Shown: positions 50,930 to 60,062, numbered from the stretch's first letter. The stretch: DNA of 64,000 nt from Bradyrhizobium sp. BR13661 (GCF_029892425.1 NZ_JARXWB010000040.1:1-64000), one strand, 5' to 3'. A program made the numbers and translations. Notes: generated by a model from the sequence alone, not told the origin.

Positions 50930-52536
50930 AGAAGCCGACCCGCCGCGCCGAGGCGCCGCCTGAGCTAAGGCTCGAACACGCGCCGATGAGCGATATCATC
51001 GATGCCCTGGCTGGCGGGCAGGTCACCGCCACGGCGTTGACAAAAGCCTATCTCGCGCGCATCGCGGCCTATGACCGCGGCGGGCCGGCGCTGAACTCGG
51101 TTCGCGCGCTCAATCCCGACGCGCTCGCGATTGCAAGCGGGCTCGACGGCAGCCGGCCATCAGCCAAGCGGCCGCTGGCCGGCGTGCCGATCCTGGTGAA
51201 GGACAACATCGCGACATCAGACAAGCAGCCGACCACGGCGGGCTCGCTGGCGCTGGAGGGCGCGCGTGCGAAGCGCGACGCCACCGTCGTCAAGCTGCTG
51301 CGCAAGGCCGGTGCGGTGATCCTGGGCAAGGCGAATTTGACCGAGTTCGCCAACTTCATCGCGTTCGAGATGCCCGGGGGCTATTCCTCGCTCGGCGGCC
51401 AGGTGAGGAATCCTTACGCGCCGGCGCTGATGGGTGAGCACAACATCCCGGTCGTGACGCCGGGTGGCTCGAGCGCGGGGTCGGCGGTCGCCGTCGCGGC
51501 CGGCCTGTGCGCGGCCTCGATTGGGACCGAGACGTCGGGTTCGTTGCTGTATCCCGCTAGCCAGAATGGGCTCGTCACCGTGAAGCCGACGGTCGGCCTG
51601 ATCAGCCGCGCCGGCATCATCCCGATCGCGCATAGCCAGGATACCGCAGGGCCGATGACGCGCACAGTGCGCGATGCGGCGATCCTTTTGAACGTGCTCG
51701 CGGCGGAAGACCCGCGCGATCCCGCCACGGAGCGGCAGCGGCGGCCGGCCGACTACGCCGCGGACCTCTCGCGCGATGCGATGAAGGGCGCGCGCATCGG
51801 CGTGCCGAGCGATCCCTCAGATCCGCTGAACGATCGTTACTACGGCAAGCTTCAACCCGCATGGCTCAAGGTGATGACCGAGGCGATCAAGGTGATGGAG
51901 GATCTCGGTGCCGTCATCGTGCGCGCGAACATACCGACGTCAGGCTGGATCGGCGGGCCGGGCACCGGCATGGCCGTGCTCAACCGCAATCCGCTGAGCA
52001 GCAACAAGGGCAATCCCACCGGCGCGCCGATCGTGTTCGTCTACGAGCTGAAATACGGCCTCAATCGCTATTTGACGGATTGGGCGACCAATACCGACCT
52101 CAAGACCATGGCCGACATCATCGCCTTCAACGCGGCGCACGGAGACAGGGCGATGCGCTTCGGCCAGGACCTGTTCCTTGCCGCCGACCTCACCCGGGGC
52201 GATCTCAGCGAGCGCGAGTACAAATCGGCGCGCGCCATGGACTTGCTCTCGGCGAAGACGCGCGGCATGGATGCCTATATGAACCAGCACAAGCTCGATG
52301 CAGTGCTGTTCCCCGGCAGCAGCGGCTGCGTGATTTCGGCGAAGGCGGGTTATCCCAGCGTCATGGTGCCCGCAGGCTTCATCTCGGGCGCCGGCGACAA
52401 GGAGACGCCGGACTATCCGCTCGGCGTCAGTTTCGCGGGCCGGGCCTGGAGCGAGCACAAGCTGCTGCGTCTCGCCTACGCCTATGAGCAGGCCTCGCAG
52501 ATGCGTAAAGCCCCGCCCGGCCTGCCGGCGCTCTGA
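50926..52536 (+). CDS. Amidase signature family hydrolase
   Basis: A 536-residue amidase. The Ser-cisSer-Lys triad is visible: lysine in GVPILVKDNIA (about residue 92), cis-serine in PGGSSAGSAVA and nucleophile serine in GTETSGSLLYPAS (about residue 207). The family hydrolyses amides, including fatty-acid amides, indole-acetamide and peptides; this branch resembles bacterial peptide/aryl amidases but cannot be assigned further. GTG 50926 has AGAGG eight bases upstream and overlaps the tetR stop. An amide may therefore be the regulator's ligand, which is inference. Confidence 0.9.
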   Translation: MKKPTRRAEAPPELRLEHAPMSDIIDALAGGQVTATALTKAYLARIAAYDRGGPALNSVRALNPDALAIASGLDGSRPSAKRPLAGVPILVKDNIATSDKQPTTAGSLALEGARAKRDATVVKLLRKAGAVILGKANLTEFANFIAFEMPGGYSSLGGQVRNPYAPALMGEHNIPVVTPGGSSAGSAVAVAAGLCAASIGTETSGSLLYPASQNGLVTVKPTVGLISRAGIIPIAHSQDTAGPMTRTVRDAAILLNVLAAEDPRDPATERQRRPADYAADLSRDAMKGARIGVPSDPSDPLNDRYYGKLQPAWLKVMTEAIKVMEDLGAVIVRANIPTSGWIGGPGTGMAVLNRNPLSSNKGNPTGAPIVFVYELKYGLNRYLTDWATNTDLKTMADIIAFNAAHGDRAMRFGQDLFLAADLTRGDLSEREYKSARAMDLLSAKTRGMDAYMNQHKLDAVLFPGSSGCVISAKAGYPSVMVPAGFISGAGDKETPDYPLGVSFAGRAWSEHKLLRLAYAYEQASQMRKAPPGLPAL

Positions 52537-52567
52537 ACCAAGGCGGCGAGGCGTGCGACCAATTCTC

Positions 52568-53314
52568 ATGCCGATCGTCAGAATTCTCCTGGTCCTGCTC
52601 GCATTCGCCTCGCCCGCCTTCGCGCAGGACGGCATCCACGAGCTGAACGCCGCGCGCGATGCCGCGAAGACCTTCAAGGTCTATGTCGACGGTGTCGCGA
52701 AAAAGGGCCAGCGGCCCGACCTGACCCGGCCTGATGTCGCCGCCATGCTCGGCCACATCTACGATCTCGACGCCTTCGCGGCGCTGCCGCCCCCGGAGGC
52801 GAGCGACATGAACTGGCTGCCGGACTGGTTCGACGCCGCTAACCAGACTCACAAGCTCTTCATCTTTTACGGCGTCAAGCCGGGGCCGCAGCCTGACCTG
52901 GGGGCGCTCGGGCGCAACATGATGGAGTACGGCGACCAGTACGCGACGGCGATCACCTTCATGATCCGTGGCCTGGCACGCGAGGCCGTTGCGATCCCGT
53001 TATTCTGGAATGACCTGCCGCCCGAGCAGCGCACCCGCATTCGGGCGGAGGGCTTTGCTGGCGTCCGCAAGAACAGTGCCTTGTTCATCCTGACTACGGT
53101 CTGCGCTGCGATCCAGGGCACCCCCAAGCCCGCCAACGCGCGCCTCGTCGCGGCCGCGCTGCGCGACACGCGCGGCGTCTGGGCGGAGTTTCTGACGCCC
53201 GGGGACCGGGCTCGCCTGGTTGCAGAGCTCGCCGACCTTCCCAGATGGGCGCCCGATGAGATCGCGCGCGCCGATCTCGCCAGCTTCACCGCCGCGCTGC
53301 AGGCGCCGAATTAG
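52568..53314 (+). CDS. Conserved hypothetical exported protein
   Basis: A 248-residue protein with signal peptide MPIVRILLVLLAFASPAFAQ and a mostly helical mature part (DGIHELNAARDAAKTFKVYVDGVAKKGQRPDLTRPD, in part). A single cysteine sits in TTVCAAIQ (about residue 178). No enzyme or binding motif is seen. The start ATG 52568 is the first that gives a signal peptide; the frame is open further upstream. It follows the amidase by 31 bases and could be cotranscribed. Its stop overlaps the convergent plsY end by four bases. Confidence 0.6.
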   Translation: MPIVRILLVLLAFASPAFAQDGIHELNAARDAAKTFKVYVDGVAKKGQRPDLTRPDVAAMLGHIYDLDAFAALPPPEASDMNWLPDWFDAANQTHKLFIFYGVKPGPQPDLGALGRNMMEYGDQYATAITFMIRGLAREAVAIPLFWNDLPPEQRTRIRAEGFAGVRKNSALFILTTVCAAIQGTPKPANARLVAAALRDTRGVWAEFLTPGDRARLVAELADLPRWAPDEIARADLASFTAALQAPN

Positions 53315-53991
53315 GCCTCCGCCTTCGCATCCGGGCTGCTTTGCCCGAGCCGCGGCTCCGTGCCCGCCAGCAGCCGTTGAACATTGGCGCGGTGGCGGAT
53401 GATCACATAGAGCCCGCCCGCGATCACCAGCAGCCGATAAGGCAGCGGATGCGCGAAGCCGCAGACGAGGATGATGGCGGTCAATGCCGCGAGCATCGAG
53501 CTCAGGGAGACAATGCGGGAGAGCGCCAGCACGATGCCGAAGACGGCCGCCGTGCCCAACCCCACCGGCCACGACATCGCCAGCAGTACGCCGAGCCCGG
53601 TCGCTGCCGATTTGCCGCCCGTAAAGTTTAGCCAGATCGAGCGGCCGTGCCCCAGCAGCGCGGCAATGCCCGCGAGGCACACGATCCACGGCACCCCGAT
53701 ATCCAGATCCGACGCGGTCGGCGGCGTCGCAGATAATTCGCTGATGAGCCAGGGACAGAACGCGCGGGCAACGATGATCGCGGCCGCGCCCTTGAGCACA
53801 TCGATGACGAGCACCGCCAACGCAGGCCATTTGCCGAGGGTCCGCAGCACATTCGTGGCCCCGGTGGACTTCGAGCCGTGCTCGCGGATGTCGATGCCTC
53901 CAAGCAGCTTTCCCGCGAGATAGCCCGTGGGGATCGCGCCGAGCAGATAGGCGATCACCAATCCAGCTGCGCCCGCGATCCAGAATGCCAT
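53311..53991 (-). CDS. plsY: Glycerol-3-phosphate acyltransferase PlsY
   Basis: A 226-residue inner-membrane enzyme that acylates glycerol-3-phosphate from acyl phosphate, the first step of phospholipid synthesis. The family motifs are readable: YLLGAIPTGYLAGKLLGGIDIREHGSKSTGATNVLRTLGK (in part: GAIPTGYL, GSKSTGATNVLR), LAGIAALLGHGRSIWLNFTGGKSAATGLGVLL (GHGRSIWLNFTGGKSAATG), and five or six membrane helices. ATG 53991 is followed directly by the first helix. The C-terminal tail is polar. Confidence 0.93.
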   Translation of the reverse strand: MAFWIAGAAGLVIAYLLGAIPTGYLAGKLLGGIDIREHGSKSTGATNVLRTLGKWPALAVLVIDVLKGAAAIIVARAFCPWLISELSATPPTASDLDIGVPWIVCLAGIAALLGHGRSIWLNFTGGKSAATGLGVLLAMSWPVGLGTAAVFGIVLALSRIVSLSSMLAALTAIILVCGFAHPLPYRLLVIAGGLYVIIRHRANVQRLLAGTEPRLGQSSPDAKAEA

Positions 53992-54196
53992 GTTTGTGTC
54001 CCGTGTCCGGTAGGCGCTTTTATCGCCAACCTCGACTGAGCGCCATGGGCAGGGCATCGTTCGCCGATGGTCATGGTGTCGCCTGCGTCTGCCTCAAATG
54101 AAGGCTCCATCAAAGTGCGCAACGCCGCAAAATGGCCGCACATGGAACGGCATCTTTGCACCACGCCTTGTGGGAAACGGTGGGGGAGAGCCTGAC

Positions 54197-55258
54197 ATGC
54201 GGATATGGACCTGCGTCGTTACAGCGGTGTGTGCCGTCGCCTTCTGTGCCGTCGCCTTGGGTCCCGTCGGCGCCGAACCCGCATCCGCTTGCGGCATTCC
54301 TCAGGACATCCATGACGGATGGGTGATGACCGTGCCGGAGAAGCAGGGGCTCAACACCGCGCTGCTCTGCGCGATGGACGAGGGCATCAGTGGCGGCAAG
54401 CTCGCCAATGTCGACGACATCGTCGTCATCAGGCACGGCGTGCTCGTGTTTGAGCGCTACTATGATTATCCGCACCAGATGAATTACGACGCGACCACGC
54501 GGCACAACGGCTACTCCATGACCAAGAGCGTCGTCTCGCTGCTGGTCGGCGTCGCCATGGATCGCGGCTTGATCAAGGATCTGGACGCGCCGATCTCGTC
54601 GTATCTCCCTGATTATGCGGGCCTGCGCGCATGGGACAAGGATCGCATGACGCTCCGCCATCTCCTGACGATGTCGGCGGGATTGGGCACCGAGAGGGCT
54701 CTCGGCGTGTCCTTCCAGTACGACAACGTGTCCTTCCAGTATAACAATGCCGAAACCGAGCTGATCGGCACCATCCTGAAGAAGGTCACCGGGAAAGGCG
54801 TCGATGTGCTCGCTCAGGAGAACATCTTCGCACCGCTCGGCATCGAGGATGTTGCCTGGTACCGGAACCCGGTGAGCGGCCTTCCGACGTCGTCGTATGG
54901 ACTAAGCCTGCGGCCGCGCGACTGGGCGAAGATCGGCCAGCTCGTTCTCAACCGCGGGGCCTGGGACGGCAAGCAGATCGTTTCGGCCTCCTGGATAGAG
55001 CGATCGACCGCCGAGCACATCAAGACGGATAAGGCCGCGTTCGGCTATGGCTATCAATGGTGGATAGGGCATTCGCCGGACAGCACCGGCACCATCGAAT
55101 GGGCCGCTGCACTCGGCTTCAATTCGCAGAAGACCATCATCATCCCGTCGCTCGACATGGTCGTGGTCTTCAATGCGGGGCGGGAATCCAAGAACATGGT
55201 CGCGCCCGAACTGGATCTGCTGGATCGCTACATCCTGCCGGCGACGTTGAGGAATTGA
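54197..55258 (+). CDS. Serine hydrolase, class C beta-lactamase fold
   Basis: A 353-residue exported protein. The signal peptide covers residues 1-28 and a CG at 32-33 lies after it. The penicilloyl-serine motifs are SMTK (nucleophile serine in NGYSMTKSVVSLLVG, about residue 113) and YNN (Y-x-N in VSFQYNNAETELIG). The third KTG/HTG motif is not obvious in the C-terminal region. It resembles esterase EstB/D-aminopeptidase-like proteins rather than true beta-lactamases. Just before YNN a seven-residue segment is duplicated (VSFQYDN, VSFQYNN), from a 21-base tandem repeat at about 54708-54749. Confidence 0.85.
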   Translation: MRIWTCVVTAVCAVAFCAVALGPVGAEPASACGIPQDIHDGWVMTVPEKQGLNTALLCAMDEGISGGKLANVDDIVVIRHGVLVFERYYDYPHQMNYDATTRHNGYSMTKSVVSLLVGVAMDRGLIKDLDAPISSYLPDYAGLRAWDKDRMTLRHLLTMSAGLGTERALGVSFQYDNVSFQYNNAETELIGTILKKVTGKGVDVLAQENIFAPLGIEDVAWYRNPVSGLPTSSYGLSLRPRDWAKIGQLVLNRGAWDGKQIVSASWIERSTAEHIKTDKAAFGYGYQWWIGHSPDSTGTIEWAAALGFNSQKTIIIPSLDMVVVFNAGRESKNMVAPELDLLDRYILPATLRN

Positions 55259-55396
55259 TCGGGCGTCGGGCGGGGCCATCCGTCGACTTGGCCGTTTATG
55301 CAAGCCATGCATAATCATATTTTGACCTGACATTGGATTTTCGCTAATCGGCCCGGCACCTTCCCGGAAAGAGCCAATATCGTCCGGGGAGGGGAC

Positions 55397-56428
55397 ATGT
55401 CCGACAATGAGCTTGCAGACCATCCGTCCGATGCGCCGTTGACGCGTCGCCGCCTGATGTCGCTCGCGGCGACGACCACGGGCGCGATCGGTTCGTCGAT
55501 GCTAAATCTGCCCGCGTTTGCCGAGGAGAAGACAGCCGTGGCCACCGACCCGATCGAAAAACTGTTGCCGGGCTTTCGTCGCAGCCGCATCAAGACCGCA
55601 GGCGCGGAGATCAACACCCTGGTGAAGGGAGAGGGCCCGCCGCTGCTGCTCCTCCATGGCCATCCCCAGACGGTCGTGTGCTGGCACAAGGTTGCACCAA
55701 GACTTGCCGAGCGGTTCACTGTCGTGCTCACCGATCTCAGGGGTTACGGCGATTCCAGCAAGCCCGACGGCGGCAAGGACAGCGTCGCCTATTCCAAGCG
55801 CGAGATGGCGCGCGACCAGGTCGAGGTGATGCAGTCGCTCGGCTTCGAGCGCTTCCTTGCTGCCGGTCACGACCGCGGCGGGCGTGTTCTGCACCGGTTG
55901 CTGCTGGATCATCCCCACGCGGTGACCAAAGCTGCCGTGCTCGACATCGCGCCGACCGCGACGATGTATGGGAAGGTGACCAAGGATTTCGCCATGCGTT
56001 ACATGTGGTGGTTCTTCCTGAGCCAGCCGGCGCCGCTTCCGGAGACCCTGATCGGCAACAATCTCGATTTCTATCTTCAGGCCCACATCAACAAGCAGAA
56101 CAAGACGCCGAGCGCGATCGATCCGGTCGCGTTCGAGGAATACCGGCGGTGCTACACGCCCGAGACGTTGCACGCCGTGTGCGAGGATTACCGGGCCTCT
56201 GCCGGCATCGACCTCGTCCACGACGCGGCCGATGCGGACAAGCGGATCGGTTGTCCCTTGCTCGCGCTCTGGGGCGAAAAGGGCGTCGTCGGGTCGACCT
56301 ATGACGTGCGTGCGACCTGGCGAGAAAAGGCCACGGACGTCAGAGGCGAGAGCCTTCCTTGCGGGCATTATCTGCCCGAGGAGGCGCCGGAGCCCTTGAT
56401 CGAGAAGCTCGCCGCATTCCTTATTTGA
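55397..56428 (+). CDS. Tat-type alpha/beta hydrolase, haloacetate dehalogenase-like
   Basis: A 343-residue alpha/beta hydrolase. The twin-arginine-like leader (TRRRLMSLAATTTGAIGSSML, residues about 17-37) suggests export. The catalytic part matches fluoroacetate dehalogenase: oxyanion region LLHGHPQTVVCWHK, nucleophile in AGHDRGGRV (Asp followed by the two Arg of the acid site), AVLDIAPTA, and CGHYLPEEAPEPL with the histidine. In the halide site the known H-W-Y set reads W-W-Y here (MWWFFLSQP and CEDYRA), so the histidine that binds fluoride is replaced by Trp. Halogenated acids other than fluoroacetate, or epoxides, are possible substrates. Confidence 0.8.
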   Translation: MSDNELADHPSDAPLTRRRLMSLAATTTGAIGSSMLNLPAFAEEKTAVATDPIEKLLPGFRRSRIKTAGAEINTLVKGEGPPLLLLHGHPQTVVCWHKVAPRLAERFTVVLTDLRGYGDSSKPDGGKDSVAYSKREMARDQVEVMQSLGFERFLAAGHDRGGRVLHRLLLDHPHAVTKAAVLDIAPTATMYGKVTKDFAMRYMWWFFLSQPAPLPETLIGNNLDFYLQAHINKQNKTPSAIDPVAFEEYRRCYTPETLHAVCEDYRASAGIDLVHDAADADKRIGCPLLALWGEKGVVGSTYDVRATWREKATDVRGESLPCGHYLPEEAPEPLIEKLAAFLI

Positions 56429-56495
56429 ACCTGTCCGGCCCGGAGGCGCACCAAAACCGCAGATGTCCCTGACCCCAGCGGCGAAGGAACGCGCG

Positions 56496-57458
56496 ATGAA
56501 GGCCCTGAAATCATCGATCTGTGTTGCGCTCACCGCGCTCTCCCTGAGCCTGTCGCTCGCCGCGCCGTCCCATGCGGGAGAGGATGAGGCAGGCGTGCTG
56601 ACGCAGCAGATGAAAGAGCTCTACAACGCCGGCAAATACATCGAAGCGCTGCCGCTCGCCCAGAAGGCCCTGGCCCTTCGCGAGAAGGAATTTGGCGCCG
56701 ATGATGCCATGGTCGCGATGCCGCTGAATGATTTGGGCACGATCCACTACAATCTGGGCCAGTACCCGGTCGCCGAGCTGCTGTACAAGCGCGCGCTGGC
56801 GATCCGGGAGAAGACGCTCGGTCCGGTCTCGACCGAAGTCGCAACCGTGCTGAACAATCTCGGCGAGCTCTACCGGGTCGAGGCGCATTATTCGGACGCC
56901 GAGCCGCTGCTCAAGCGGTCGATCGCGATCCGCGAGAAGACGCTCGGCCGGAACGATCCCTCCATCGTGATGGCGCTGAGCAACCTCGCCGCGGTCTACA
57001 GCAATCAGGGGCGCTACGACCAGTCGGAGCCGCTGTTCAAGCGGGGACTCACCATTCTCGAGAAGGCGAACGGCCCCGACGATCCCGAAGCCACGGTGTT
57101 GATGAGCAACCTCGCCGACGCCTACATCCATCGGCATCGCTATGCCGACGCCGAGCGGCTGCTCAAGCGATCGATCGCGGTGACCGAGAAGGCGTACGGG
57201 CCCGAGCATCCCGATATCGCCCAGGCACAGAACAATCTGGCGACGCTCTATGCGCGTCAGGGCCGCAATGCCGATGCCGAGCGGCTGTACAAGCAATCGG
57301 TTGTGACGTTCGAGAAGACGCTCGGTCCCGACCATCCTGACCTTGTCGATATCCTGGACAACCTCGCCGCATTCTACAAAGACCAGGGCCGCTACGCGGA
57401 TGCTCAGCCGCTGGTCAAACGGTCGGCGGCCATTCGCGCGAAGGCGCGGCCGATCTGA
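56496..57458 (+). CDS. Exported tetratricopeptide-repeat protein
   Basis: A 320-residue protein with a signal peptide (MKALKSSICVALTALSLSLSLAAPSHAG) and seven TPR units in register every 42 residues, with the kinesin-light-chain-like pattern of LNNLGELYR, YSDAEPLLKRSIAIREKTLG and NDPSIV. It should be a periplasmic protein-binding scaffold. ATG 56496 has AAGGAA eight bases upstream. The next gene, seven bases downstream, encodes another exported protein and is probably cotranslated. Confidence 0.85.
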   Translation: MKALKSSICVALTALSLSLSLAAPSHAGEDEAGVLTQQMKELYNAGKYIEALPLAQKALALREKEFGADDAMVAMPLNDLGTIHYNLGQYPVAELLYKRALAIREKTLGPVSTEVATVLNNLGELYRVEAHYSDAEPLLKRSIAIREKTLGRNDPSIVMALSNLAAVYSNQGRYDQSEPLFKRGLTILEKANGPDDPEATVLMSNLADAYIHRHRYADAERLLKRSIAVTEKAYGPEHPDIAQAQNNLATLYARQGRNADAERLYKQSVVTFEKTLGPDHPDLVDILDNLAAFYKDQGRYADAQPLVKRSAAIRAKARPI

Positions 57459-57464
57459 CCTGCC

Positions 57465-57944
57465 ATGCGTTTCTCCCTTCCTGCACTGATTTTCCTTGCC
57501 CTGATGGCGCATGCTGCGCCAAGCGCCGCCAGCGATTGGCAATATGGCTGCCGAGGCGTGCTGCCCAGCGGCGATGCGCCTGTCATCATCTTCAACCGCT
57601 CTTCGCTCATCATGTTGCCGAAGGCCTGGGTCAAGGGATCGCTGCTTGGCGCGGTCAACGATCAGCTCTTGAGCTCGAGCTTCCGGGCAACGGACAACAA
57701 TTCGGGATTGGTCGCGACCCTGGTGTTCACGCGCGAGGATCATCCCGACCAGAAGCTGACCCTGACCGAGACATCGTCAAGGACGATCTCGGATGCTCAC
57801 GGCCCGGCCGGCCGTCAACCGCGCTCCGAGCAAACCACCGTGTATCGCAAGGTCTATCGGTGGGTGAGTGACAGCATCTATCAGGGTCCATACGACATCG
57901 CGATGGACTGCGTGAATTACGAGCTCTCGGCGCCGCTTCGATAG
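57465..57944 (+). CDS. Hypothetical exported protein
   Basis: A 159-residue protein with signal peptide MRFSLPALIFLALMAHAAPSAAS. The mature part has a cysteine pair (YGCRGV and AMDCVNY) and is predominantly beta-type. No motif is recognised. It starts seven bases after the TPR gene stop, so the two form an operon; a periplasmic role along with the TPR scaffold is likely but not shown. A T-rich hairpin follows the stop. Confidence 0.6.
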   Translation: MRFSLPALIFLALMAHAAPSAASDWQYGCRGVLPSGDAPVIIFNRSSLIMLPKAWVKGSLLGAVNDQLLSSSFRATDNNSGLVATLVFTREDHPDQKLTLTETSSRTISDAHGPAGRQPRSEQTTVYRKVYRWVSDSIYQGPYDIAMDCVNYELSAPLR

Positions 57945-57963
57945 CTCGTCAGCCTGAACAGCC

Positions 57964-57998
57964 TGCCCCGCGTCGGAAGCGGACGGCATTTTTTCAGA
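57964..57998 (+). terminator. Rho-independent terminator of the TPR operon
   Basis: TGCCCCGCGTCGGAAGCGGACGGCATTTTTT contains CGTC/GACG and TGC/GCA pairings with a bulge, directly followed by six T bases, about 20 bases after the stop. It is a plausible intrinsic terminator, with moderate stem quality. Confidence 0.5.
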
Positions 57999-58151
57999 TT
58001 TTTATCGCATTGACGGTTCGACCCGATGTCGGCATGGACCGGTCTCGATCGTCCTTGGGCCGACACCTCCCGAAGGCGTGGTCGATGGGCCCGCACGCGT
58101 GGAAGTGATCTCGTACCTCGAGCCGTCAAATATCGAACTGGAGCACTCCTC

Positions 58152-58565
58152 ATGAGAATCACCGTCGAAACCAGCGTCGCCGCCCCGATCGATCAGGTCT
58201 GGCGTGCCTACACGACGCCTGCGGACATCGTGAAATGGAACGCGGCGTCGGAGGACTGGCACACGACCAAGGCGACGGTCGATTTGCGTGAAGGCGGCGT
58301 GTTCTCGTCGCGCATGGAGGCAAAGGACGGCAGCATGGGCTTCGACTTCGCCGGCATCTACACGACCATCGTCGAACACAAGCTGATCGAATATTCGTTC
58401 GGCGATCGCAAGGCAGAAGTCGAGTTCGTGCCCGGGGCGAAAGGCGTCGTCGTCCGCGTCGTCTTCGACGCTGAGACGACCCACCCGGTCGAGCAGCAGC
58501 AGGGCGGCTGGCAGGCGATCCTCGACAGCTTTAAGCGATACGTCGAGGCGAAGAAGACCTCGTGA
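58152..58565 (+). CDS. SRPBCC/AHSA1-type START-domain protein
   Basis: A 137-residue protein of the Activator of Hsp90 ATPase homologue 1 (AHSA1/SRPBCC) fold: VETSVAAPIDQVWRAYTTPADIVKWNAASEDWHTTKATVDLREGGVFSSRM (in part) is the classic start, and GGWQAILDSFKRYVEAK the end. These bind hydrophobic ligands. GGAG lies eight bases before ATG 58152. It is probably monocistronic; the function in this cell is unknown. Confidence 0.88.
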   Translation: MRITVETSVAAPIDQVWRAYTTPADIVKWNAASEDWHTTKATVDLREGGVFSSRMEAKDGSMGFDFAGIYTTIVEHKLIEYSFGDRKAEVEFVPGAKGVVVRVVFDAETTHPVEQQQGGWQAILDSFKRYVEAKKTS

Positions 58566-58640
58566 CTTGCCGACGGACGCATCGCATGCATCTGATTGGC
58601 GAGAGGCTCCTCTTGCGCGAATCAGGTTCGAGTGACGGCG

Positions 58641-59123
58641 ATGTATGTTCTCGACCAGACCATCAAGGCTGATCCGCACCGGCAATGGTCGCTTCCGGAC
58701 CGCATCTTCTTCGGGTACGGCGCCTGCCATATTCTGGCAGGCGTATTCCTGAATCAGCCTCCACTTCCCGGCTTTTACGCGGAGCGCGTTATTCCCGCCG
58801 AGGGTTTCCTGGGGAGCCATGTCTATGTCACCGACGGTGTCATTGCATTCGATTATCACGGCTACTCGAGGCGTGACCGATTGCTGCAGCACCACAAGCG
58901 CGTGTGGGCGAGCCAATATCACGGCTGGCTTTGCACGATCGAAATGGTCGACTTCGACCTTCTCTCGACGAGTGACCTGAACAAGCGGCGAATGCGGGGG
59001 CCAGACCAGTATCTGCGCGATGCGATCCCGCGCGCTCGTCGTTTTATCGAGCAAAGGGACCACGCCAGCGCAGCGGCCAAGGCACTAGCGATCAAGGCAC
59101 TAGCCATCGAGGCGGCAGGCTAG
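58641..59123 (+). CDS. Conserved hypothetical cytoplasmic protein
   Basis: A 160-residue protein without signal peptide, and no family I recognise. It has FGYGACHILAGVFLNQPPLPGFY, VYVTDGVIAFDYHGYSRRDRLLQHHK and a central WASQYHGW, and an Arg-rich patch (NKRRMRGP). The C-terminus is a short direct repeat (AKALAIKALAIEAAG) from two 15-base copies at 59079-59093 and 59094-59108. The chosen ATG 58641 is the best of several; the frame is open upstream. It follows the SRPBCC gene in the same direction. Confidence 0.55.
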   Translation: MYVLDQTIKADPHRQWSLPDRIFFGYGACHILAGVFLNQPPLPGFYAERVIPAEGFLGSHVYVTDGVIAFDYHGYSRRDRLLQHHKRVWASQYHGWLCTIEMVDFDLLSTSDLNKRRMRGPDQYLRDAIPRARRFIEQRDHASAAAKALAIKALAIEAAG

Positions 59124-59264
59124 TTTGGAGGCAAGAGCCGAAGAGCCTGCGTTGGGCAATTCGATCACCTGTGGTCCGGGCCAGCCTGTTGATTCAAATC
59201 AATGGCAAACCCCCGCTTCGACGCCAATTGCCGCATTGCCACCTCATCCTCACGGGAGACGAGC

Positions 59265-59621
59265 ATGCGTGTATTGACCATAGCGGTTGTCCTGAGCCTG
59301 ACGCCGGTTTCGGTTGTCGCCGCCTCCGACTGCCGCGTCACCGGCAATCCATCCACGTTTGGCGTCGACATGACGGCCTACTTCGCCGTCAGGTCGGGTG
59401 AAACATGTAACTTTCCGATGCGAATTCCAGGAGCAATGCACAAATCGGGCGTTGCCCAGAAGCCGGCGCACGGGACCCTCAGGCAGCTGAATGTAACGAC
59501 GTTCAGGTACACCGCGGCATCGGGATACAAGGGCAACGATACCTTTGCGATCTATGGTGAGGGAGAAGGACCGTACGGCTCGGGAAGATCGGTCATGACG
59601 GTGAATGCGACGATCGAGTAG
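59265..59621 (+). CDS. Small exported Ig-like protein
   Basis: A 118-residue protein with signal peptide MRVLTIAVVLSLTPVSVVAAS. The mature part (about 98 residues) has a cysteine pair (SDCRVTG and ETCNFPM) and the sequence KPAHGTLRQLNVTTFRYTAASGYKGNDTFAIYG, typical of cadherin-like/Big-type beta-sandwich domains with the PAHGTL...YTPxxxYxGxDxF pattern. GGGAG is eight bases before ATG 59265. It ends 25 bases from a convergent small exported protein gene. Confidence 0.65.
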   Translation: MRVLTIAVVLSLTPVSVVAASDCRVTGNPSTFGVDMTAYFAVRSGETCNFPMRIPGAMHKSGVAQKPAHGTLRQLNVTTFRYTAASGYKGNDTFAIYGEGEGPYGSGRSVMTVNATIE

Positions 59622-59646
59622 CCACGGGCGGTCGGCGTCAGCCCGT

Positions 59647-59892
59647 TCAGCACCCCCGGCAGATGCCGCTGATCTTGCGATCGACGTTCGCATCCTCCTG
59701 ATCGAGGAAATCCTGCGGTCCCATCGTTGTTGCGGGAACGTCTGAGACGTGCGGCTGGCGATGGCCGACCGGCGCCGTCCAGGGTCTGGTGGTGGTTTCC
59801 TTTCCCGGAATTGAGGGATGGAAGGATTGCGCCGACACGGCGTCGATCGTCGAGACGAGTGCGAGCAAGACGACTAGCTTCGAGGTGATCAT
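59647..59892 (-). CDS. Small secreted protein with C-terminal CRGC
   Basis: An 81-residue exported protein. GGAGG lies eight bases before ATG 59892; the signal peptide (MITSKLVVLLALVSTIDAVSAQ) is cleaved near SAQ. The mature part of about 58 residues has a proline-rich middle and ends QEDANVDRKISGICRGC, whose two cysteines could bond. I recall similar tails in Bradyrhizobium small proteins without known function. Confidence 0.6.
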   Translation of the reverse strand: MITSKLVVLLALVSTIDAVSAQSFHPSIPGKETTTRPWTAPVGHRQPHVSDVPATTMGPQDFLDQEDANVDRKISGICRGC

Positions 59893-60062
59893 TGCGGCCT
59901 CCAAATGGCATCCGCGCGAGCTGCGCGGCTCAGACATTCAGATTTGCGTCGAAGGCTTGTTATTCCATTCATATCGGAGGCGTGATGCCGCCGTGACCGC
60001 TGTTCCGGCGCGGGGACTTGTCAGGCGGAGCTTTCTATGGCGCAATCATTTCCTAAAATCAG

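Noticed and set aside
56511..57743. 410-codon minus-strand open frame
   Set aside because: It mirrors the periodic TPR gene on the other strand and has no recognisable domain.
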